Source: Verrucomicrobiota bacterium (GTDB lineage: Bacteria > Verrucomicrobiota > Kiritimatiellia > SS1-B-03-39 > UBA6053). From it: a stretch of DNA of 64,000 bases. The first letter of the stretch is position 1, and each line of letters starts with the position of its first letter. Both the position numbers and the translations under genes were made by a program. The notes beneath the pieces are model-generated. The model searched no databases. It had not been told where the DNA came from and worked only from the letters and a program-made list of their open reading frames with translations. This document shows positions 51,458 to 59,530 of this stretch, piece after piece. The DNA is taken from positions 1 to 64,000 of the forward strand of contig JAFIGC010000011.1 in assembly GCA_020831635.1 (NCBI GenBank), read 5' to 3'.

Positions 51458-52126
51458 TCAAGGCTCCATGATCACATTGTCGATGGAAACAGGATTCAAA
51501 TTTTCCCAGTTCAAATTTCGCTTGGACAAAACATGCCCCGATCCGCCGATATGGATCACAATCACATATTTCCGATCATAGGGGGTCTCATATCCCCCCG
51601 ACTTGAGGGAACCCAGATTTTCCAGCCGTTTTTGCCCGCGGCCTTGCCAATCGACCAGATGGGTTTCGTTCAAGTTGCGGGTCACCAAAAAAGGGGTCTG
51701 TGATGCCGAATCGATGCTCACATCCGAAACCACCGACCAGGCATTGTGCGAGGATTGGAAATTCTCCCAAGAAGTCGACATCCGCACCCCAGGGCCTACA
51801 AAAACACCAAAATCTTGGTCCAACGCCCCTACATCGGGAGACATCAACCATCGAAAATAATCGGTACTGTTGGTTTCATAATGCTCCGAATCCTTTGACG
51901 GCCAGGGATCCACCGAAGGTTTTACAAGAACGTGTTCCAGATCATAAGCCAAGATGGATTGGTGAATGCCGCGACCATTGGAAAGCATTCGGTACTGTGC
52001 ATCATTCACGAACGCCCGAGGGCCCATTAACCTGGGGAGAAAAATCAAAGCCAGCACGACCACGGAGATGCTCAACACCAGGAACTGAACCAAGCGATGG
52101 CTGGATATAAATGGTTTAGACATCAT
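51458..52126 (-). CDS. pseudopilin-like membrane protein, copy 1 of a tandem pair
   Basis: This 222-residue protein has one N-terminal span (LVQFLVLSISVVVLALIFLP) followed by YRMLSNGRGIHQSILAYDLE, a pattern known from verrucomicrobial XcpT-like pseudopilins (MSNGRxIxxAxxAY). There is no FTLLE prepilin cleavage motif, so it may be a stay-behind membrane form. It is a paralogue of the next gene (52571-53254): the C-terminal 100 residues are almost identical, from NAWSVVSDVSIDSASQTPFL through VLSKRNLNWENLN, while the first 120 have diverged. It starts with MM; the second ATG is three bases inside. The flanking repeats are also duplicated. Function unknown. Confidence 0.72.
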   Translation of the reverse strand: MMSKPFISSHRLVQFLVLSISVVVLALIFLPRLMGPRAFVNDAQYRMLSNGRGIHQSILAYDLEHVLVKPSVDPWPSKDSEHYETNSTDYFRWLMSPDVGALDQDFGVFVGPGVRMSTSWENFQSSHNAWSVVSDVSIDSASQTPFLVTRNLNETHLVDWQGRGQKRLENLGSLKSGGYETPYDRKYVIVIHIGGSGHVLSKRNLNWENLNPVSIDNVIMEP

Positions 52127-52149
52127 TGTTACATCCTACGCCGAATCGC

Positions 52150-52560
52150 ATGGCCGGGTCAATGCGGAACGCTGTATGAATTTGAGGTGTCGGGTCCGGC
52201 GTAACGAGCGCGGAGTAATGAGCGCGGCGAAGCCGCTTTGGAGTGCGCTTGAGGCATGATTGGGCAAGAGCGGTTCTGGGAAACACGTAATTTCGCAGCG
52301 TGCCCCCGTCGTTGAAAGTGCGGGGACGCGAAGCGTCTTTGGAGTGCGTGTAGCGAGCTTGCGAGCTGCCGCCTTCCAGAGCCTGAGATCTCTACCGATA
52401 CGATTGCCAGTAATCCGTTTCAAATTCTTGGGTTCAATGTTCGAAGTTGGACAGCCTGCCCGCCGAAGCTCGAAGAGCGTAGGGGTTCGACCTTCCGCAC
52501 TCCGCACTCCGCATTCGACACTCCGCACTCGAATGCCCCCTTCGCCCCAAAGCGGTAGCT
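52150..52560. repeat. mosaic repeats between the pseudopilin-like pair
   Basis: 52245-52452 is the second copy of the 210-bp block. Around it lie CGCGGCGAAGCCGCTTTGGA, CACTCCGCACTCCGCATTCG-type units and the CCCGCCGAAGCTCGAAGAGC element also seen near 40720. No gene seen. Confidence 0.9.
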
Positions 52561-52570
52561 TCGCCGCGTA

Positions 52571-53254
52571 TCAGGGTTCCATGATCACATTATCGATGGA
52601 AGCGGGATTCAGGTTTTCCCAGTTCAAGTTTCGCTTGGACAAAACATGTCCTCCTCCGCCGATATTGATCACAATCACATATTCCCGGTCATAGGGGGTC
52701 ACATATCCCCCCGGCTTACCGGACCCCAGATTTTCAAACCGGTTTTGCCCGCTGTCCTGCCAATCGACCAGTCGCGATTCATTCAAGTTGCGGGTCACCA
52801 AAAAAGGGGTCTGTGATGCCGAATCGATGCTCACATCCGAAACCACCGACCAGGCATTGTTCTCGGATTGGAAATTCTCCAAAGAATTCGCCTGCGGCAC
52901 GTCGGCACCGGAAAACAGACCGAAATCTTCGGGTAACCACTCGACTTCGGAAGACATCAGCCATTGAAAGTATGCGGTGCTGTTGGCTTCATAATACTCC
53001 GATTCCTTTAACGGCCAGGGATCCAATGACGAAGGGTAAGCAACGGGTGTCAAATTATAAGAGAGGATGGCTTGATGGATTGCGCGGCCGTTGGACAACA
53101 TGCGCGTTCTTTGGGTTCCCAAGGAATGAATCTGGACAACCGGATAGAATACCACCCCCAGCATCACAACGCTGAGAAGCAATATGAGAAACTGCACAAA
53201 ACGGATGAACGTATTGCTGGATTGATACACGCTAATTCGAAATAGATTCGACAT
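52571..53254 (-). CDS. pseudopilin-like membrane protein, copy 2 of a tandem pair
   Basis: This 227-residue protein has one membrane span (FVQFLILLLSVVMLGVVFYP) and then TRMLSNGRAIHQAILSYNLT. The C-terminal half nearly repeats the neighbour (SVVSDVSIDSASQTPFLVTR then NLNE; VLSKRNLNWENLNPASIDNV), while the region 60-125 is diverged. Gly-rich strand VIVINIGGGGHVL is typical of both. It has no prepilin-type cleavage site. Gene order and repeats imply a tandem duplication of about 1.2 kb followed by divergence of one end or conversion of the other. Function unknown. Confidence 0.72.
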   Translation of the reverse strand: MSNLFRISVYQSSNTFIRFVQFLILLLSVVMLGVVFYPVVQIHSLGTQRTRMLSNGRAIHQAILSYNLTPVAYPSSLDPWPLKESEYYEANSTAYFQWLMSSEVEWLPEDFGLFSGADVPQANSLENFQSENNAWSVVSDVSIDSASQTPFLVTRNLNESRLVDWQDSGQNRFENLGSGKPGGYVTPYDREYVIVINIGGGGHVLSKRNLNWENLNPASIDNVIMEP

Positions 53255-53284
53255 GATTTTGTACCATACGTCGAAAGGTATGTC

Positions 53285-53610
53285 GGGTCAATGTGGAACG
53301 CTGTAGGAATGTGCGGAGTAAATAGCGCGGCGAAGCCGCTTTGGAGTGCGCGTAGCGAGTGCAACGAAGCTACCGCTTTGGGGTCATGGGGGTTTGGGGT
53401 TGCCAGTTGAAAGTTGCCTGTTTCCTGTTCAAGGTTCAATGTTCGAAGTTGGACGTTCGATGTTCGCTTTCCAAAATATTATTGGCAAGGGACTGCCGAT
53501 CTACAACCCCCTTCGCCCCTGCCGATGCGGAGATCGGCGCTCCCGTCCCCCTTCGCCCCAAAGTGGTAGCTACACTCGCTACACGCACGCCAAAGACGCT
53601 TCGCGTCGAG
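53285..53610. repeat. mosaic repeats including the dispersed hairpins
   Basis: CGCGGCGAAGCCGCTTTGGA occurs at about 53320. TTCAATGTTCGAAGTTGGAC is near 53433. The hairpin ATTGGCA-AGGGAC-TGCCGAT is at 53481-53500 and GCCGAT-gcggag-ATCGGC at 53521-53538, with the same CCCCCTTCGCCCC flanks as at 51271. No gene seen. Confidence 0.88.
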
Positions 53611-53615
53611 CCACC

Positions 53616-53987
53616 TCAAGAATCCGCAACCACTCGAAACAAAATCACGCCCCATCCCGCGATGAGGGCCAAACCGCCGAGGGGGGTGACGGGCCCCAAA
53701 ATCTGGCGCGGTCCGATGCCGAGGCTCAGCAAATATATGGAACCGCTGAAGAGGAGTACGCCGACGATGAAGAGCCATCCGGCCACGGAGACGCCGGGGT
53801 GGCCTTTTTCCATCAAAAACACCACCGCGAAGAGGGCCAGGGCGTGAAACATCTGATACCGCACCCCCACTTCCCAACTGGAAAGCTGGTCGGCGGTGAG
53901 CCGTTCTTTGAGGGCATGGGCGCCGAAGGCCCCGAAAATCACGGCCAACATGCCGTAAACGGCGGCGAAGATGAGAAACGGCTTCAT
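53616..53987 (-). CDS. DUF423 family inner-membrane protein
   Basis: This 123-residue protein with four hydrophobic spans belongs to the YgdD/YwdK (DUF423) family: FAAVYGMLAVIFGAFGAHAL, SSWEVGVRYQMFHALALFAV, LFSGSIYLLSLGI and VTPLGGLALIAGWGVIL. Biochemical function is unknown. It starts four bases after valS ends, so the two are likely co-transcribed. It is complete. Confidence 0.93.
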   Translation of the reverse strand: MKPFLIFAAVYGMLAVIFGAFGAHALKERLTADQLSSWEVGVRYQMFHALALFAVVFLMEKGHPGVSVAGWLFIVGVLLFSGSIYLLSLGIGPRQILGPVTPLGGLALIAGWGVILFRVVADS

Positions 53988-53991
53988 GAGA

Positions 53992-56649
53992 TTATTCCTT
54001 GGCGTCCGTGGTCAGGCTCTTTAACAGGGCCCGCAGCTTTTCGGCTTTTTCGATGAGGCCATCCTGCTGTTCACGTTGCTGGGCGATCACTTCCTCGGGC
54101 GCTTTGCTGATGAAGGCTTCGTTGTTGAGTCGGGCGTTGCCCCGGTTGATGTGGCCTTCGACTTCCTTGAGCTGTTTGCCGATGCGCTGTTTTTCCGCAT
54201 CCACGTCGATCAACCCGTCGGCGGGCATGAAGACATAGCCTGCTTTGCTCACCAAACCGGGGGCGGCGCCTTCGGGTTTGTAATTGGCGTCCAGGGTCAC
54301 GTTTCCGCGCACGAGGCGGTTGACGGATTCGATTTCGGCTTTCAGCCCTTTGCCGAGGGCGGCGGAGGCGGGGCGAACGATGAAATCGATTTCCTGCGAC
54401 GGCTTGAGGTTGTAGTCGGCGCGCAATTGACGGGCGGCGCGAATCAGGTCGCGTTTGGCTTCCACAAACGGAATCAAATCGTTCTTGAGGCCCCAGGCGT
54501 CGCGGGTTTTTGGGTCGATGGGCTTGGGCCAGGCGGATTTCATGAGGAAGGCGTCCTCTTCCCGGTATCCCATGGCTTCCCACAGCTCTTCGGTGATGAA
54601 GGGCATGAGGGGATGCAGCAATTTCAAGGCGCTGCGGAAGGCGAAATGCATGACCGCGAGGGTGTGCCGTTTTCTGACTTCGTCGTCGCCGTTCAGCGGA
54701 CCCTTGGCGTACTCCACGTACCAATCGCAGTAGTCGTGCCAAATGAAGGCGTAGAGCGTGTGGGAGTAGTCGTTGAAGCGGAAGCGGTCCAAATGTTCGG
54801 TGGCCTCGCGAATGGTCTGATGGAGACGCAGGAGCAAGTGACGGTCGTCACTGCCCAGGCATTCGGGCACGATCTCCCCTTCCGAGGCCCCTTGCATTTC
54901 CAAGAACCGGGCCGCATTCCAAATTTTGGTGCTGTAATTGCGTCCCATCTCAAAATCGTTTTCACCGATGCGCACATCTTGTCCGGTGGCGTTGAGGGTA
55001 ATGAGGCTGAAGCGAAGGGCGTCGGCGCTGAATTCCCGGATGATTTCAAGCGGATCGATGGAGTTTCCAAGGCTTTTGCTCTGTTTGCGGCCTTCTTTGT
55101 CGCGCACCACCCCGTGCAGATAGACGGTTTTGAAGGGGACGTCGTCCATGAAGGCGTAGCCGGCCATGACCATGCGGGCTACCCAGAAGAAAATAATGTC
55201 CGGGGCGGTGGCGAGGGTGCTGCTGGGATACCAGGTGTCGAGGGCGGGCGTCTTTTCCGGCCAGCCGTGCACGCTGAACGGCCACAGCCAAGAGGAGAAC
55301 CAGGTGTCGAGCACGTCCTCGTCCTGGCGGATGTCGGTGGCGCCTTTGGGGGAAACGGTTGGGGTTTCGCGTGCGGCCCAGACTTCTCCGGTGCTGTCAG
55401 CATAATAAATGGGAATGCGATGCCCCCACCAAAGTTGACGGGAGATGCACCAATCGCGGATGTTGTCCAGCCAGTTGAGATACACCTTGTTCCAGCGTTC
55501 GGGCACGAATTCGAGATCGCCGTCTTTGACCGCTTGGATGGCTTTGCGGGCCAGGGGTTTCATTTTCACGAACCACTGACGGGACAAGCGGGGTTCGATC
55601 ACGCATCCGCTGCGGTAACAATGGCCGACTTTGTGGACGTGATTCTCGATTTTCATCAAAAGACCTTTGGCCTCCAGATCCGCCACCAGTTGCTTGCGGC
55701 AGTCAAAGCGGTCCATGCCTTCGTAGGGTCCGGCGGCTTCGTTCATGGTGCCGTCGGGGTGCATGACGTTGATGGGGGTCAGGTTATGCCGTTGGCCCAT
55801 CTCGAAGTCGTTGGGATCGTGGGCGGGGGTGACTTTGACGATCCCGGTTCCGAATTCCGGGTCCACGAAGTCGTCCTGAATCACTTTCAATTCGCGTCCG
55901 ATCACGGGCAGAATGATTTTCTTGCCGGGCAGATCCTTGTAACGGGGATCACGCGGGTTCACGGCCACGGCCACATCGCCCATGAGGGTTTCGGGGCGGG
56001 TGGTGGCCACGATGATGTGCTCGTCCTCGCTTCCGCCTTCCACGGGATAGCGGATGTGGTACAGCTTGCCGTTGACTTCTTCGTGCTCGACCTCGTCGTC
56101 GGACAAAGCGGTTTGCAGGGCCGGACTCCAGTTGATGATGTAGTCGCCCTGGTAGATCAGCTCCTGTTCGTACAGGCGGATGAACACTTCTTTGACTGCC
56201 TCGCTCAGGCCCTCGTCCATGGTGAAGCGTTCGCGCTCCCAATCGCAGGAGCAGCCCATTTTCCGAAGCTGGCGGATGATGGTGCCGCCGTATTCCTCTT
56301 TCCATTCCCAGACCCGCTTCACGAACGCCTCGCGGCCCATTTCCCGGCGGGTGGTGCCTTCTTCGCGCAATTGACGTTCGACCACACTTTGGGTGGCGAT
56401 GCCGGCATGGTCGGTCCCGGGGATCCAAACCGCATTGAAGCCCTGCATCCGCTTCCAGCGAATGAGAATATCCTGGATGGAGTTGTTGAGCGCGTGCCCA
56501 ATGTGCAAACGTCCGGTGACGTTGGGCGGCGGTATGACAATGCTGTAGGGTTCGCCTTCGGCCTCGGGGTCGCCGGCAAAACAGCCGGCGGCTTCCCAGG
56601 CGGCATACCATTTTTCTTCAACGGGGGTGGGGTCGTAATTTTTTTCCAT
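53992..56649 (-). CDS. valS: valyl-tRNA synthetase
   Basis: This 885-residue class I synthetase charges tRNA-Val. HIGH is in PPPNVTGRLHIGHALNNSIQ (about 45-60). The editing domain has TTRPETLMGDVAVAVNPRDP. The KMSKS signature appears as KQSKSLGNS, with Gln for Met, a tolerated variant. A C-terminal coiled-coil tail, DVDAEKQRIGKQLKEVEGHI, ends the protein. The ATG at 56649 (MEKNYDPTPVEEKWY) is the family start; four upstream codons are dropped. First gene in transcription order before the DUF423 gene; cimA lies 41 bp upstream. Confidence 0.96.
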   Translation of the reverse strand: MEKNYDPTPVEEKWYAAWEAAGCFAGDPEAEGEPYSIVIPPPNVTGRLHIGHALNNSIQDILIRWKRMQGFNAVWIPGTDHAGIATQSVVERQLREEGTTRREMGREAFVKRVWEWKEEYGGTIIRQLRKMGCSCDWERERFTMDEGLSEAVKEVFIRLYEQELIYQGDYIINWSPALQTALSDDEVEHEEVNGKLYHIRYPVEGGSEDEHIIVATTRPETLMGDVAVAVNPRDPRYKDLPGKKIILPVIGRELKVIQDDFVDPEFGTGIVKVTPAHDPNDFEMGQRHNLTPINVMHPDGTMNEAAGPYEGMDRFDCRKQLVADLEAKGLLMKIENHVHKVGHCYRSGCVIEPRLSRQWFVKMKPLARKAIQAVKDGDLEFVPERWNKVYLNWLDNIRDWCISRQLWWGHRIPIYYADSTGEVWAARETPTVSPKGATDIRQDEDVLDTWFSSWLWPFSVHGWPEKTPALDTWYPSSTLATAPDIIFFWVARMVMAGYAFMDDVPFKTVYLHGVVRDKEGRKQSKSLGNSIDPLEIIREFSADALRFSLITLNATGQDVRIGENDFEMGRNYSTKIWNAARFLEMQGASEGEIVPECLGSDDRHLLLRLHQTIREATEHLDRFRFNDYSHTLYAFIWHDYCDWYVEYAKGPLNGDDEVRKRHTLAVMHFAFRSALKLLHPLMPFITEELWEAMGYREEDAFLMKSAWPKPIDPKTRDAWGLKNDLIPFVEAKRDLIRAARQLRADYNLKPSQEIDFIVRPASAALGKGLKAEIESVNRLVRGNVTLDANYKPEGAAPGLVSKAGYVFMPADGLIDVDAEKQRIGKQLKEVEGHINRGNARLNNEAFISKAPEEVIAQQREQQDGLIEKAEKLRALLKSLTTDAKE

Positions 56650-56690
56650 AAGGGATCTCAAATAAAGTTGGGGGTGGGCCGTCCTTCGAC

Positions 56691-58286
56691 TTAAACGTCG
56701 GTATCGGCGGTGTCGGATTCATCCAAAAAGAGTTTGTATTCCACGCTTTCCACCAAGGCTTCCCAGGAGGCCTCGATGAGGTTTTCGGACACGCCGACGG
56801 TGTTCCAGGTCCGGTGTCCGTCGGTGGATTCGATCAGCACCCGGGTTTTGGCGCGGGTGGATTGCTCGGGATCGAGGATCCGCACGCGGAAGTCGGTGAG
56901 GCGGACTTCGGCGATGGCGGGAAAAAAGCGGGCCAAGGCTTTGCGCAGCGCCTTGTCCAAGGCGTCCACGGGCCCGTCGCCTTCGGCCACGGTGTATTCG
57001 GTCTCTTCGCCGACGCGGATTTTCACGGAGGCTTCGGCCACGGTTTCGCCGTCTTTCTGACGATGTTCGTTGATGATGCGGTAGCCTTCGGTCTCAAAGA
57101 AAGACCGGTGGGATTTCAGGACTTTCTGTACCAGCATGTGGAAAGAGGCGTCGGCGCCTTCGAATTCGTAGCCTTCTTTTTCCAGGCGTTCGAGTTCTTT
57201 GAGCACATTGCGAACCTCCGGGGAGGATTTGTCCACTTGAACGCCCATGTCCAGGATCTTCAGGAGCACGTTGCTGCCGCCCGCGAGTTCGGAAATGAGC
57301 ACATGGCGGCCGTTGCCCACGGATTCGGGGGGGACGTGTTCGAAACTGTGGGCCACCTTGCGGACCCCGTCCACATGCATGCCCGCCTTGTGGGCAAAGG
57401 CATGATCGCCCACATACGGAGCCTTGGGATTGGGGCGCTGGTTGGCCAGTTCGTGAACGGCCATGGACAGTTCGGTCAGCTTTTCCATGGGGAGCTTGGC
57501 TGCAAATTCCGCCCCCAGCTTCAATTTGAGATTGGCAATCACGGGCACTAAATCCGCGTTTCCGCAACGCTCGCCGTAGCCGTTGATGGTGCCTTGCAGG
57601 TGCACGGCGCCGGCCCGAATGGCTTCGAGGCTGTTGGCCACCCCACATCCGCCGTCGTTGTGGGCGTGAATGCCGATGGGAAAGTCGAGGGCTTTTTCCA
57701 CGGCGGCGGTGATTTCATACACTTCGTGGGGTAGCGTGCCGCCATTGGTGTCGCAAAGCACCAGCACGGAGGCCCCGGCGTCCCTGGCGGCGGCAAGGGT
57801 GCGCAGGGCGTATTCGGGATTGTCCTTGTAGCCATCGAAAAAGTGTTCCGCGTCGTACACGACTTCCCGGTCATGCTGGCGCAACCAGTCGACGGTGTCC
57901 GCGATCATGGCCAGGTTTTCCGCCTCGGTGGTGCGCAGCACCTCGGTCACATGCAGGGTCCAGGATTTGCCGAAAATCGTACACACGGGGGTGTCGGCGG
58001 CCAAAAGCGCCGCGCATCCGGCGTCGTCCGAAGGGGACAGCTTGGCCCGGCGGGTGCTGCCAAACGCGGCAATGCGGGCGTGTTTCAGTTCCAAACGTTT
58101 CACGTCGGTGAAAAAGGCCACGTCCTTGGGGTTGCTGGCCGCGTACCCGCCCTCGATGAGATCGATGCCAAAGGCGTCCAGTGCCTTGGCCACTTTCAGT
58201 TTGCCGCCCGGGGAAAAGGAGATTCCCTTCCCTTGGGCGCCGTCCCGAAGGGTGGTGTCGTAGAGACAAACCGGGGTGGGCTTCAT
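56691..58286 (-). CDS. cimA: (R)-citramalate synthase
   Basis: This 531-residue enzyme condenses pyruvate and acetyl-CoA to citramalate, the start of the threonine-independent route to isoleucine. DTTLRDGAQGKGISFSPGGK and DLIEGGYAASNPKD mark the citramalate-synthase branch of the LeuA/HCS family (TIGR00977 type). The metal site HAHNDGGCGVANSLEAI and the C-terminal LeuA-dimer domain (about 390-510) are present. The start overlaps the lysC stop (ATGA), so both are expressed together. It provides 2-ketobutyrate without threonine deaminase, next to the aspartate-pathway genes. Confidence 0.93.
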   Translation of the reverse strand: MKPTPVCLYDTTLRDGAQGKGISFSPGGKLKVAKALDAFGIDLIEGGYAASNPKDVAFFTDVKRLELKHARIAAFGSTRRAKLSPSDDAGCAALLAADTPVCTIFGKSWTLHVTEVLRTTEAENLAMIADTVDWLRQHDREVVYDAEHFFDGYKDNPEYALRTLAAARDAGASVLVLCDTNGGTLPHEVYEITAAVEKALDFPIGIHAHNDGGCGVANSLEAIRAGAVHLQGTINGYGERCGNADLVPVIANLKLKLGAEFAAKLPMEKLTELSMAVHELANQRPNPKAPYVGDHAFAHKAGMHVDGVRKVAHSFEHVPPESVGNGRHVLISELAGGSNVLLKILDMGVQVDKSSPEVRNVLKELERLEKEGYEFEGADASFHMLVQKVLKSHRSFFETEGYRIINEHRQKDGETVAEASVKIRVGEETEYTVAEGDGPVDALDKALRKALARFFPAIAEVRLTDFRVRILDPEQSTRAKTRVLIESTDGHRTWNTVGVSENLIEASWEALVESVEYKLFLDESDTADTDV

Positions 58287-59530
58287 AACGGGGTTTCCTG
58301 GGCGGGCACCTCGACCGGATCCTTGTCCAACTCAAAGACGGTATGCAGGGCTTTGCAGGCCGCATCCGAATCGGCTTCATCAATGACCACGGACACCCGG
58401 ATTTCGGAGGTGGAAATCATTTGAATGTTGATGTTGCGCTCGGCCAGCACCTGGAACATGCGGGACGCGACCCCGGTATGGGAACGCATGCCCACGCCCA
58501 CGAGGGTGACCTTGGCGATGCTGTCGTCATACAAATCCTGTCGGAAATGAATGTCCTGCAAATTTTTGATGCATTCCCGCACGTCCGCCACATCGTCGCG
58601 GGGAACGGTAAAGGAAATGTCGGTATGACCTTCTTCACTGATGTTCTGGACGATAATGTCTACGTTCACGCCCGCTTCCGCGACGGCTTTAAAGAGGAGG
58701 GCCGCGACCCCGGGGGTGTCCTGGAGTCCGCGCAAAGTGACTTTTGCCTGATTTTTATCTGCGGCCACGCCGCGTACAAGTACATCTTCCATAACCGATA
58801 TTTCCTTCACGATGGTTCCGGGTTTACGTTCAAAACTGGTCAACACTTCCAATTCCACCCCGTATTTTTTGGCGAATTCCACCGAACGGGATTGCAGCAC
58901 CTTGGCGCCGAGGGAGGCGAGTTCCAACATCTCGTCGAATGCGATCACGTCAAGTTTGCGGGCATTGGGCACCACCCGGGGGTCGGCGGTGTAAACGCCA
59001 TCGACGTCGGTGAAAATCTGGCAGCGGTCCGCCTTCAGGGCGGCGGCCATGGCCACGGCGGTCAAATCAGATCCCCCGCGTCCCAAGGTGGCCACGTCCG
59101 AAGCCGGGTTCATGCCTTGGAATCCGGCCACGATGACGACATGGCCTTGGTCGAGCTTTTCGCGGACGCGGAAAGGGTCGATCCCGGTGATTTTCGCCTT
59201 GGTGTGGGAGGCGTCGGTGCGAATGCCCGCCTGGGCGCCGGTCATGGACACGGCTTTCACGCCCAAATGGTGCAGGGCCATGGCGAGGATGCTGATGGAA
59301 ATTTGTTCGCCGGTGGACAGCAGTTGATCGTATTCACGGTCGTTGGGGTCGGCGTGAACCTCGCGGGCCAAGGCAATCAATTTGTCCGTCGATTTGCCCA
59401 TGGCGCTCACCACCACGACGACGTCATTGCCATTTTCGTAATCACTGCGAATGCGGTCGGCCACCCGACGCATGCATTCCGCGTCGGCGACCGAACTTCC
59501 TCCGTATTTTTGTACAAGCAGGGGTTTCAT
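58283..59530 (-). CDS. lysC: aspartate kinase
   Basis: This 415-residue enzyme phosphorylates aspartate, the first step to lysine, methionine and threonine. Kinase motifs are VQKYGGSSVADAECMRRVAD, LLSTGEQISISILAMAL, VATLGRGGSDLTAVAMAAAL and FTDVDGVYTADPRVVPNARK. The C-terminus has two ACT domains (about 265-410; DISFTVPRDDV and IQMISTSEIRVSVVIDE) for feedback control by lysine and threonine. ATG 59530 follows AAGGAG; the longer frame upstream runs into the next gene. The start overlaps the apgM-like stop by four bases. Confidence 0.95.
   Translation of the reverse strand: MKPLLVQKYGGSSVADAECMRRVADRIRSDYENGNDVVVVVSAMGKSTDKLIALAREVHADPNDREYDQLLSTGEQISISILAMALHHLGVKAVSMTGAQAGIRTDASHTKAKITGIDPFRVREKLDQGHVVIVAGFQGMNPASDVATLGRGGSDLTAVAMAAALKADRCQIFTDVDGVYTADPRVVPNARKLDVIAFDEMLELASLGAKVLQSRSVEFAKKYGVELEVLTSFERKPGTIVKEISVMEDVLVRGVAADKNQAKVTLRGLQDTPGVAALLFKAVAEAGVNVDIIVQNISEEGHTDISFTVPRDDVADVRECIKNLQDIHFRQDLYDDSIAKVTLVGVGMRSHTGVASRMFQVLAERNINIQMISTSEIRVSVVIDEADSDAACKALHTVFELDKDPVEVPAQETPL

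Noticed and set aside
54076-56694. 872-codon plus-strand frame over valS
   Set aside because: Antisense shadow of valS with Gly/His-rich composition typical of GC-rich complements.
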